DNA from: Halogeometricum rufum
Lineage (GTDB): Archaea; Halobacteriota; Halobacteria; Halobacteriales; Haloferacaceae
Length of the DNA stretch: 64,000 nt
Direction of reading: 5' to 3'
NCBI RefSeq assembly: GCF_900112175.1
Contig: NZ_FOYT01000003.1
Span: 124,001-188,000 of the forward strand
Shown piece after piece: positions 18,601 to 25,340 of the stretch; the stretch's first letter is position 1; each line of letters starts with the position of its first letter. A program made the position numbers and the translations under genes. The notes below the pieces were generated by a model. It worked only from the letters and a program-made list of their open reading frames with translations. It did no database searches and was not told the DNA's origin.

Positions 18601-18823
18601 GACGCCGACGGACACCCCCACGGACACCGAGACGCCCACCGACACGGTGACGCCCACGGAGACGACCGACACCCCGACGGACACGCCGACCGACACCCCG
18701 ACTGACACGCCGACGGCCACACCGACGGAGACGCTGCAACCCGTCGGGACGCCCGGCTTCGGCATCCCCGTCGCCGTCGTCGCACTCCTCGCCGCGGCCC
18801 TCCTCGTGAGCCGCCGCGACTGA
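15605..18823 (+). CDS. Large secreted surface glycoprotein with PGF-CTERM anchor
   Basis: A 1072-aa cell-surface protein resembling haloarchaeal S-layer-type glycoproteins. It has a Sec signal peptide (residues 1-36, TLLLAVMVVTSVFAGVPAFA then AAA), a cadherin/Ig-like domain (about 218-313), a second Ig-like domain (about 315-425), and S-layer-like beta modules (about 430-930). Many N-x-S/T sequons are present. The end is a Thr/Pro stalk of TDTP repeats (about 997-1045), then TPGFGIPVAVVALLAAALLV and SRRD, the PGF-CTERM signal that archaeosortase A processes in Haloferax before lipid anchoring. The start at 15605 is fixed by the signal peptide. A CPBP protease gene follows 51 nt downstream. 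Confidence 0.88.
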   Translation: MTATTTQLRTLLLAVMVVTSVFAGVPAFAGTAAAAAGTVSGPASDVEIGSDADFTVSDSDQTTSTEIVYFSSTDDTFNQTVTRDGDGTNTTFNVGTVPIVDDDLDGLLTDEVNVSNASTGAKYNVTGIDPVAGDVTVENAPPAGTDNVRIEYTLAPEAQSINPNGGSTTATIGTSSSSSSTGDDVLQVTDGDTITAAYWDDSEGEYQSDTVGVTAANTAPTANDDSVTINATESVVIDVLDNDDDADGSLNASTVTVVSQPSDGTTTVYDNGSIRYTHTGDETDSTTDSFTYEVDDDDGNTSNTATVDVTVDAAAPDEEAPEYLESVHYDEDTGDDETEIEISFSEPVQNLGDARLYIDDAPQGTLSEYASDISNDDGRYVATVDSDQVNNGDIQIRLTDDVTDDSGNELSNTGNKTVATAPVTVSSSRRDVTAFVGSSVAIVAADDQTPVEITDGDFFRSGSTGLNSNVYVFETANRETDDYDVDVGSGGSEYDAEIVLRQLGLDVDVDDENVTDEDEIEGTITANAGNRPVTVELLDDDGEVVEDGTITGNLDGQAEFEFSFDASDLDLEPGEYTVRVTDEQSGVETESDDIVVREQGEGTADIGGNGIFTENRGDVAEIEIEIRNTDTATLTIGDEDVGFVSNVTVVDDDGDGEVVLEFNTFAVTGLEGELSNDQRDAVFDTADDADDVDSADVDEEYSVSNLLERSEYPLEVQSGERSDRDDTEGVGTLVLEERNTTSVQSWTAPSRSSLDENEEVYQALANNNLTRDDEIAYGDLAVHRIEASGIEGAIAAEGDDATDAFFDMVNDGTVLFSVEQDDPGPNRDPYQFVLDDGSADVVADADNDTYYVVVDTDDVEATERSVGEDDSLTANFTVPENSDLAGDDEETVLTEYELVEAEHEVEEPVEVSATTGQVVRGETTVAPGTRLDIRIRSSGDTRPPFIKTGVAYVSENGSFRGTFDFSEEQVNDTFEVVVQGGPAGTLTVDGSIVDDGETPTPTDTPTDTETPTDTVTPTETTDTPTDTPTDTPTDTPTATPTETLQPVGTPGFGIPVAVVALLAAALLVSRRD
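18595..18745 (+). repeat. Thr/Pro/Asp-rich tandem repeat inside the surface glycoprotein
   Basis: Imperfect 12-nt units (GACACCCCGACG and synonyms) encode TDTP/TPTE repeats. This is the O-glycosylation-prone stalk before the membrane anchor in haloarchaeal surface proteins. Codon variation between units shows selection on the peptide, not the DNA. Confidence 0.8.
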
Positions 18824-18874
18824 GGACGCACCGCCTCCCAAACGGTTTTCTCGCCGTCGCGCGACGAGAGAGAC

Positions 18875-19585
18875 ATGGAACTGTCCGTTCGCGCGCGCGG
18901 CGTGGCCCGTCCGGCGCTCGAAGTCGTCGGACTCACCGTCGTGGCGTTTCTCGTCGCGCTGGTGGCCGGCGTGGTGTTCATCGTACCGCTGGTGGCGCTG
19001 GGCTACGACGTCCGAACCACCGCGGTGCTGCTCGGCGCGACGGCCGTCGGACAGGCGGGCTTTCTCGCCGTCGGTTACGCGTACGCACGGGTTCGGGACG
19101 TGCGCGTCTCGGTCGCACTGCCGTCCGTCCGCGACGTGGCCGCCGTCGCCGTCGGAACGATCGTCGCGCTGGTTCTGGCCGTCGCCCTCTCGGTGCTGCT
19201 GTCGGTTCTCGGACTGGTGCCCGAGTCGGTCATCGGCGAGGCGGGGATGGAAGACCCGACGTTCCTGCTCGGATTGGCCGCGCTCTCGGTGGTGCTCGTC
19301 GCACCCGCCGAGGAGTGGCTGTTCCGGGGCGTGATTCAGGGGCGCCTGCGCCAGCGTGTCGGGCCGGTTCCGGCGGTGGTCGGGTCCAGCCTCCTGTTCG
19401 GGTCGATGCACCTCACGAACTACACGGGCGCGCTCGCGCCCATCGTCGCGGGCGCGGCGCTCATCGCCGTCGTCGGCGGCGTCTTCGGGGCGCTGTACGA
19501 GTACACCGACAACCTCGCGGTGCCCATCGCCGCGCACGCCGTCTACAACGTCGTGTTACTGTCGGTGTCGTACGCGGCGATGTAG
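18875..19585 (+). CDS. CPBP-family intramembrane glutamic endopeptidase
   Basis: A 236-aa polytopic membrane protein with about seven helices and the CPBP (Abi/Rce1-like) motifs: EEWLFRGVIQ near residue 147 (E-E-x3-R), a histidine in SMHLTNY near 175, and HAVYN near the C-terminus. Family members cleave CAAX-type or other membrane peptides, and some confer bacteriocin immunity. It lies 51 nt after the surface glycoprotein and 94 nt before a GH15 gene on the same strand. A role in processing secreted protein is possible but unproven. Confidence 0.88.
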   Translation: MELSVRARGVARPALEVVGLTVVAFLVALVAGVVFIVPLVALGYDVRTTAVLLGATAVGQAGFLAVGYAYARVRDVRVSVALPSVRDVAAVAVGTIVALVLAVALSVLLSVLGLVPESVIGEAGMEDPTFLLGLAALSVVLVAPAEEWLFRGVIQGRLRQRVGPVPAVVGSSLLFGSMHLTNYTGALAPIVAGAALIAVVGGVFGALYEYTDNLAVPIAAHAVYNVVLLSVSYAAM

Positions 19586-19679
19586 GGCGGGCGGAGGCAG
19601 AAGCGGAGAAGACGACGGAGCGGGGAACAACCCGGCGAGGCGACCAATTTTTCCCCGGTCCCGCGCAACGTGGTGTCGA

Positions 19680-21728
19680 ATGTCGTACGAGGAGTACGTG
19701 GTCCGGCAACCCAGCGACAAGGACGCCATCGTCAGCGCCCCCCTCGGCGAGGGGATGGAGGTGCTCGCGACGGTCAACCAGTACGCGCAAGTAGACGACC
19801 GAGGGTGGAACGGCGCGCTGGTCGAGGAGACGTCGGCGTTCAGACTCGACATCGAGCAGTTCTACGACATGCACACGCTGTTGTGGGACGAGGCCTGCGG
19901 GCAGACGCTGGACGTCCGCAACGACGCCGTCGAGAGCAGTGTCGACTACGAGTCGAGCCGCGTCCCCGAAGTCCACCTCTACAACGCCTTCGAGTTCGAC
20001 GACGGGACGACGGCGACGCTGGACCAGGACGTTCTCGTCACTCCCGACACCGCCGCGCTGTTCGTCCAGAACCGCGCGCGGTTCTCCGCGCCGTCGAACC
20101 GGACGATATTCACGCTGTTCGGACTGGGGATTCACGACGGGACGGGGTCAGACGACGTCGACGAAGCGTACGTCGTCCACGACCACGGCTACGACTTCGT
20201 CGTCGCCCACGACTCCGGTCGGTACCTTGCCATCGCACAGCGTCGGCCCTCGACGGGTCGGACCACGTTCGACGGCCACCGGGTCGGCAGACAGGGAGTG
20301 ACCACGGGGGCCGACAAGAGCGCGTGGCAGGACATCTACGAGGAGAACGAGGGGCGGATAACGGAGAACGACCGACTGGAGGGAAAGGTCGACGCCGGGT
20401 TCGGCCTCTCCGTCGGCGACGACACGGACGTGCGCTGGGTGACCGCCATCGGGTTCGGTCACAGCGAGCAGAGCGCAATCGAGCACGCGTTGACGAGCAT
20501 GTGGAACGGCTACCACGCGGAACGGTCCACGTTCGCCGCCGTCTGGGAGAGTTGGCACGAGAACAACGCGCAGAGTCCCGTCGACGACGCCTACGCGACG
20601 GCGATGTACGAGATGTCGCTGACGAGCATGAAGTGCGCGCAGGACCGGCGCGGCGGCATCATCGCCGGCGCGTTCAAGCCGAAGGAGTTCGCCTACCGGT
20701 TCGTCTGGCCGCGCGACCTCGTCGCCGACATCCAGGCGTTCCTCTCGGCCGGGGCCGTCGTCGAGGCCCTCGAAGCGCTCGATTGGCTCTCGCACGCGCA
20801 GATAACCGACGACGTGACCGACAGGCGCGGCATCGAGCGCCGGGGGACGTGGTGGCAGAACTACTACGGCAACCTCGACCCTCACTGGGTCGAACTGCAA
20901 CTCGACCAGGTCGGCGGGCCGATATACGCGCACTGGCTCTGCTGGCGGCAGACGGGCGACGACTCCGTCCTCGACGCGTACTATCGGACGAGTCGCCTCG
21001 CCGCCGACTTCCTCCTCGGGTGGGGCGAGGAGTTCCCCCGCAAGCACCAGGACCCGTGGGAGGAAGTGTGGGGCCACTCCACGGAGGGGAGCGCGGCGGC
21101 CATCGCCGGACTGCGGTCGATGGCCGAGTTGGCCGAGGCGGCGGGCGACGAAGAGTACGCCGCACGCTGTCGCGACAGAGCGTCCGCGTGGGCGTCGAAC
21201 TTCGAGGCGCACTGTTTCAAACGGGACGCGCTCCTGGGCGACCACTACGTCACCGCCGACGACCCGGAGACGACCGAGTCCCCGGCCGCCGACCGACGCC
21301 CCGACGCGGCGGCGTTCATGGCGTACTGGCCGTGGAACGTCGTCGACGCCGACAGCGAGGCGATGCGGTCGACCGTCTCGCACGCGGACGACGCACGGTG
21401 GCGTGCCAGCCGGAACCCCTGCGTCGGACGCTACCCCGGCGACGACTACACGCCGACGGGGAGGGACGAGGACGGCGGGTGGCCGCTCTGCGAGGCGTAC
21501 GCTGACGTGGTCCGCTGGCAGTCGGGCGTGGACGAGGACGCCGTCGCCGACTACGTGTTCGACGACAGTCGGGCGTGGCGGACCGCCGCCGGGTTGCTCC
21601 CCGAACGCGTCGACGGCGACGGCAGGGTGCGCTGGAACTCGAACCTCCAGTGGAGTCAGGCGATGTACGTCCTCCTCGCCGAGAGTCACGCGCGTGGGAA
21701 GCCGTTCGGGTTCGCGCCGGGGGAGTGA
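19680..21728 (+). CDS. Glycoside hydrolase family 15 protein (copy 1)
   Basis: A 682-aa cytoplasmic-type protein (no signal peptide) with an N-terminal beta-sandwich (about 1-270) and an (alpha/alpha)6 barrel (about 290-680). GH15 landmarks: YRFVWPRDL near 340, GTWWQNYYG near 390, and WEEVWGHSTEGSAAAIAGLR near 460, where the acid glutamate is expected. At the C-terminus, classical glucoamylases have W-x-H-x-E-[YF] with the base; here it reads LQWSQAMYV, so that glutamate is methionine. The start MSYEEYVV is preferred because the longer frame runs into the CPBP gene. A second GH15 of identical length is at 59748-61796. Substrates of this family include maltooligosaccharides and trehalose. Confidence 0.87.
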   Translation: MSYEEYVVRQPSDKDAIVSAPLGEGMEVLATVNQYAQVDDRGWNGALVEETSAFRLDIEQFYDMHTLLWDEACGQTLDVRNDAVESSVDYESSRVPEVHLYNAFEFDDGTTATLDQDVLVTPDTAALFVQNRARFSAPSNRTIFTLFGLGIHDGTGSDDVDEAYVVHDHGYDFVVAHDSGRYLAIAQRRPSTGRTTFDGHRVGRQGVTTGADKSAWQDIYEENEGRITENDRLEGKVDAGFGLSVGDDTDVRWVTAIGFGHSEQSAIEHALTSMWNGYHAERSTFAAVWESWHENNAQSPVDDAYATAMYEMSLTSMKCAQDRRGGIIAGAFKPKEFAYRFVWPRDLVADIQAFLSAGAVVEALEALDWLSHAQITDDVTDRRGIERRGTWWQNYYGNLDPHWVELQLDQVGGPIYAHWLCWRQTGDDSVLDAYYRTSRLAADFLLGWGEEFPRKHQDPWEEVWGHSTEGSAAAIAGLRSMAELAEAAGDEEYAARCRDRASAWASNFEAHCFKRDALLGDHYVTADDPETTESPAADRRPDAAAFMAYWPWNVVDADSEAMRSTVSHADDARWRASRNPCVGRYPGDDYTPTGRDEDGGWPLCEAYADVVRWQSGVDEDAVADYVFDDSRAWRTAAGLLPERVDGDGRVRWNSNLQWSQAMYVLLAESHARGKPFGFAPGE

Positions 21729-21766
21729 GCGAGCGCTCTGCCTGCCGGTCCGTCCTCCCGACGGGG

Positions 21767-22501
21767 TCACTCGGGGAGGGCGGACTCGATGGAGTCGACG
21801 AGAGCGCCTTCGAGGCCCGTCCGGACGAAACTCGGGCACGGGTTGAGGTCGACGGCGTACCAGCGGTCGTCCGTCCGAATCAGGTCGACGCCGATGGCGC
21901 GCATGTCGAGTCGGTCCATGAGCGAGGTGATTCGGTCCGCGTGGTCGGGCACCGGGTCGACCGCCCCGAGGACGCGCTTTTGCCCCCACAGCTTCGAGGT
22001 GACGCGCAGCACCACCGTGCGGTACGTCGACCCGTCGTGGACGACGTAGTACTTGTAGTCGACCGGGTCCGCGGAGAGGAGTTCCTCGTACACGTCGCCC
22101 TCGCCGTTCACCTCGGGGGACATGTCCCAGTGGTAGAGCGCCTTGGCGACGTAGTCGCCGTCGGGCCTCGTCCGCGACGCTGTCGGGACGGCGAAGCCGA
22201 CGCCCGAGAGGAGGCACAGCTGCGAGAACCGCGAGACGCAGGCGACGACGCCGGTGGCGCTGTTCCACGTCGGGACGCCGAGTCGTTCGGCCGCGAGGAG
22301 CGCGCGGACCGACGCCGGACGCGTCTGCTTGGTGACGAACAGCGCGAGTCGTTCGAGTTCGTCGGGGGCTATCGACGCGTTCGGGTCGTAGTTGGTGACG
22401 CGGTGTCCCCGCTCCCGCAGGCGTTCGCCGACCACCGAGAACACCGGGTGGTCGTCCGGGCAAGTGATGCCGATTCGCGGGGGGTTACCGGTCGGCGACA
22501 C
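21767..22501 (-). CDS. RimK-like ATP-grasp protein
   Basis: A 244-aa protein that looks like a compact ATP-grasp ligase. The N-terminus (PRIGITCPDDHPVFSVVGERLRERGHRV) is a pre-ATP-grasp alpha/beta domain; central GDYVAKALYHW and YKYYVVHDG fit nucleotide-binding strands; the C-terminal AIGVDLIRTDDRWYAVDLNPCPSF has the D...E/D-x-N magnesium ligands. It lies 6 nt after a TIM-barrel isomerase-like gene and is probably co-translated with it. It may attach an amino acid to a small metabolite, but the substrate is unknown. Confidence 0.75.
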   Translation of the reverse strand: MSPTGNPPRIGITCPDDHPVFSVVGERLRERGHRVTNYDPNASIAPDELERLALFVTKQTRPASVRALLAAERLGVPTWNSATGVVACVSRFSQLCLLSGVGFAVPTASRTRPDGDYVAKALYHWDMSPEVNGEGDVYEELLSADPVDYKYYVVHDGSTYRTVVLRVTSKLWGQKRVLGAVDPVPDHADRITSLMDRLDMRAIGVDLIRTDDRWYAVDLNPCPSFVRTGLEGALVDSIESALPE

Positions 22502-22507
22502 GCCGTC

Positions 22508-23269
22508 TCACCCCGCGACGCATCGCTCGACGTCGGCGAGCGACTTCATCTCGAGCACGTTGTACTCGGCGCCGATGCGCTCTGCGACCCGTTCGTACTC
22601 GGGGAGGGGGTCGTGGTGGTCGCCGGAGCCGTCGTTGTCGTGCAGGTGGACGACGCGAATCCGGTCGCCGAACGCCTCGACGAACTCCTCGACGGCGACG
22701 CCCGTCACCTTCGCATGGCCGACGTCGAGCGTCACGCCCAGGTAGTCCGAGTCGACGTCTATCTCGTCGAGGAAGGACGCCAGTCGCGCCGGCGTCTCCG
22801 TGTTCCGCAGGTGCGCCGCCTTCCGGCGCTGGTTCTCGATGCAGAGGGGCATCCCGACGTCGTCGGCGTGGCGCGCGCACTCGCGGAGCGACCGGACGGC
22901 CTGCCGCCGGGAGTGTCGGCGGACGTGGTCCGGGTAGCGCCGCGGGACGGACCCGCCGTGGACGACGACGGCGCCGGCCCCCGCGGCGACGGCCGCGTCG
23001 AGGGTTCGCCTGACGCCCTCGGCGGCCGCGCGGCGGAGCGGTTCGTTGAGGTTCCCGAGGTTCGCGGCGCGGAACGGCGCGTGGAACGTGTACGTGACGC
23101 CCGTCGAGTCGGCGAGTTCCGCGAGTTCCCGCGGCGAGGGCGCCTCGGGGTCGACGTCGAGGTAGCCCTGCCGCAGTTCGACGTGGTCGAGGCCGAGGTC
23201 CACGAGAAACTCGACGAACTCGGTGACCGACTCGGTGAATCGAAGGTCGAGCGACGCCCCGAACCGCAC
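22508..23269 (-). CDS. Sugar-phosphate isomerase/epimerase-like TIM barrel
   Basis: A 253-aa protein of the xylose isomerase-like / AP endonuclease 2 fold. Metal-ligand positions of the family are visible: FHAPFRAANLGN (near residue 62), VVHGGSVP (near 100), CIENQRRKAAH (near 140, the conserved E), GVTLDVGHAKVTG (near 180, D and H) and RVVHLHDNDGSGDHHDPLP (near 207). It ends 6 nt before the ATP-grasp gene. The reaction may be isomerisation or epimerisation of a polyol or sugar derivative; the pairing with an ATP-grasp ligase is unusual. Confidence 0.83.
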   Translation of the reverse strand: MRFGASLDLRFTESVTEFVEFLVDLGLDHVELRQGYLDVDPEAPSPRELAELADSTGVTYTFHAPFRAANLGNLNEPLRRAAAEGVRRTLDAAVAAGAGAVVVHGGSVPRRYPDHVRRHSRRQAVRSLRECARHADDVGMPLCIENQRRKAAHLRNTETPARLASFLDEIDVDSDYLGVTLDVGHAKVTGVAVEEFVEAFGDRIRVVHLHDNDGSGDHHDPLPEYERVAERIGAEYNVLEMKSLADVERCVAG

Positions 23270-23832
23270 TACCGACCACCCGTCCGCGCCGACGTGTCTC
23301 CGTCGTACATACGCTCTCGTGGCGTCGGAGCACCTTCACGCTTCGTCTCGGTCCGCGTTCGACTGCGTCTCGTGGACTGCCGAAGCGACCGCACGCACCG
23401 CGTTCGCGAACGGTGACCGAATCGACGCCCGAAGCGAGGTGGCCGAGCGCGCCGCCGCCGCCCTCGCGGGCATCGAATAAGTTCTGTGGTAGTTTCAGAT
23501 TCCATAGACGAGGCGGCCGGGAGAGCCCATCTCTCGCGTTCGGCCTCGGACGGATTCCCGCTTTTCAGCCCCCTTTGTCCCTTTTACTGGCGTCTCGCAG
23601 AACACTTCTCCCGTCGCGCCGCATCTCGGAGTCGTTACGCGAATAGTGATGTAATTGGATTCCGTACTGTCAGCCTGAGTAACGTACGTTCTACCGGCGA
23701 ACCGAACCGCGAACGAGCGGAGGCGGCGACGCCGCGGACGGCCCCGCTCGGAACCCGAAGAGGGCGTAGCGAACCGCCAACAATCGGGTGGTATTACTAA
23801 GGTATATTACCTCCGAGTCGGTACGGACCGGT
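23270..23832. other. Intergenic region before the tenA operon
   Basis: This is the 563-nt divergent region between the TIM-barrel gene and tenA. A weak GTG-started frame (23319-23480, 53 aa, ending DARSEVAERAAAALAGIE) looks slightly protein-like but has no start signal I trust. The right end is AT-rich: GTATTACTAA then GGTATATTACC (23801-23811), which overlaps the expected TATA position of tenA. Confidence 0.45.
23801..23811 (+). promoter_or_regulatory. TATA/operator element of the tenA operon
   Basis: GGTATATTACC is an inverted repeat (GGTA/TACC arms) 22-32 nt before the tenA ATG at 23833, at the TATA position of a leaderless promoter. A similar element, GGTGATATTACC, lies before the Nramp-like gene (27095-27106). 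The shared part ATATTACC may be a common regulator site or chance overlap with TATA. Confidence 0.4.
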
Positions 23833-24498
23833 ATGACGTTCACCGACGAACTCGCGCCCGTGGCCGACCCCGTGTGGGACGCCATCCTCGACCACCCGAT
23901 GGTCCGGCAGTTGGGCGACGGGAGCCTCGACACAGAACCGTTCGAGTACTGGGTCAAGCAGGACTACGTCTACCTCGTGGACTACGCTCGGGTGTTCGCC
24001 TACGGCGCGGCGACGGCGCCGGACCTGGAGACGATGGGGACGTTCGCGGACCTGTTGGACTCGACTATCGACACCGAGATGGACCTCCACCGCGCGTACG
24101 CCGCGGAGTTCGGCATCACCGAGTCGGAGTTGGAGGCGACGACGGCGTCGCCGACGACGCGGGCCTACACGGACTTCCTCGTCCGCGTCGCCGCGACGGG
24201 GACGTTCGGTGACCTCGTGGCCGTCCTCCTCCCGTGCATGTGGGGGTTCAACGAGACGGGTCTGCGACTGGCCGCGGACGGGATGCCGGACGACGACCGG
24301 TACGCCGAGTGGATACGGACGTACTCGGGCGAGGAGTTCACCGAACTGACGACCTGGTGCAAGGAGTTGATGGACGAGGTGGCCGCCGGCGCGGGCGAGG
24401 AGGCGAGAGACCGCTTCCGCGACCTGTTCTACACCTCCGCCCGGTACGAGTACAGGTTCTGGGACGCCGCGTGGCGGCAGGAGGACTGGGAGCTATGA
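23833..24498 (+). CDS. tenA: TenA-family aminopyrimidine aminohydrolase (thiaminase II, Cys type)
   Basis: A 221-aa TenA protein that hydrolyses amino-HMP to HMP in salvage of degraded thiamine. Visible residues: WVKQDYVYLVDYARVFAYGA (near residue 35), the catalytic cysteine in AVLLPCMWGFNETG (near 135), SGEEF (near 162) and ARYEYRFWDAAW at the C-terminus with its conserved Y/E. Length matches bacterial TenA. The ATG at 23833 follows a TATA-like element by about 25 nt. The next gene, a Cys-less TenA, overlaps it by 4 nt. Confidence 0.92.
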   Translation: MTFTDELAPVADPVWDAILDHPMVRQLGDGSLDTEPFEYWVKQDYVYLVDYARVFAYGAATAPDLETMGTFADLLDSTIDTEMDLHRAYAAEFGITESELEATTASPTTRAYTDFLVRVAATGTFGDLVAVLLPCMWGFNETGLRLAADGMPDDDRYAEWIRTYSGEEFTELTTWCKELMDEVAAGAGEEARDRFRDLFYTSARYEYRFWDAAWRQEDWEL

Positions 24499-25340
24499 CC
24501 GGCGACGACGCCTCCCGCGACGAGAGCGCGTCGTCGGGCGACGCTCCGTCGTCGAACGGCGGCCCGGCCGACGAGAGCGACGCCCCCGCCCCGGTTCCGG
24601 AGACGTTCGAGGCGTACGCCGAGACGGTCGAAGCGCCTCGGTTCACCGACTGGCTCCGCGAACGCGCCGAACCCGACTGGTCGGCGGCGACGACGCATCC
24701 GTTCACGCGCGAACTGGGCCGAGACGAACTCGACGACGACGCGTTCCGGCGCTATCTCGTGCAGGACTACGCCTTTCTGGAGACGCTGGTCGGACTCGTC
24801 GGCCACTCCGTCGGCGACGCGCCGACGATGGCCTCGAAGGCGCGACTCGCCGACTTCCTCGGGACGCTGACGGCCGAGGAGAACGACTACTTCGAGCGCT
24901 CGTTCGACGCCTTGGGCGTCCCGCCGGAGACGTACGAGGACCCCGAGCGGACGCCCGTCACGCTGGCGATGGAGGACCTGCTCGAACGCGCGGCGCGAGA
25001 GGGCGGGTACGCCGAGACGCTGGCCGTCCTCGTCCCCGCCGAGTGGATGTATCGGGAGTGGGCGACGGCCGTCGCCGACGCGTCGCCGTCGCGGTTCTAC
25101 CTCGACGAGTGGATACGACTGCACGCCGTCGAGGAGTTCCGGACGTTCGTGGGGTGGATTCGCGAGGAACTGGACCGCGAGGGCGCCGCCGCGTCGCCCC
25201 GCCGCAGGCGGCGTCTCGACCGCCTGTTCCGGCGGACGGCGTCGCTGGAAGTCGCGTTCTTCGACGCGGCGTACGAACCCGGCGACGCGAGACCGACCGG
25301 GGAGACGGACGACTCGTCGGAGGGTGAGCGCCGATGGTGA
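24495..25340 (+). CDS. Second TenA-family protein lacking the catalytic cysteine
   Basis: A 281-aa TenA-fold protein with an acidic disordered N-terminus (about 35 residues). Conserved positions: HPFTRELG, FRRYLVQDYAFLETLVGL (near residue 92) and AVLVPAEWMYREWA (near 180), where the catalytic cysteine of TenA is replaced by A-E, and ASLEVAFFDAAY near the end. This resembles the TenA_E group known from plants and bacteria, in which a glutamate replaces the cysteine and formylamino- or aminopyrimidines are hydrolysed. It overlaps tenA (ATGA) and the symporter gene by 7 nt, so the three are translated as a unit. Confidence 0.85.
   Translation: MTGDDASRDESASSGDAPSSNGGPADESDAPAPVPETFEAYAETVEAPRFTDWLRERAEPDWSAATTHPFTRELGRDELDDDAFRRYLVQDYAFLETLVGLVGHSVGDAPTMASKARLADFLGTLTAEENDYFERSFDALGVPPETYEDPERTPVTLAMEDLLERAAREGGYAETLAVLVPAEWMYREWATAVADASPSRFYLDEWIRLHAVEEFRTFVGWIREELDREGAAASPRRRRRLDRLFRRTASLEVAFFDAAYEPGDARPTGETDDSSEGERRW

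Noticed and set aside
18595-18745. Tandem repeats considered as a CRISPR-like array
   Set aside because: The units are 12 nt, in frame, with synonymous changes, and encode the Thr/Pro stalk of the surface protein.
23319-23480. 53-codon GTG-started frame ending RSEVAERAAAALAGIE
   Set aside because: The C-terminal part looks slightly haloarchaeal, but the N-terminal half is not acidic, there is no clear start signal and no family comes to mind.
23700-23832. TPP riboswitch before the tenA operon
   Set aside because: I found no conserved THI-box sequence, and the TATA element sits about 25 nt before the ATG, leaving no leader for a riboswitch.
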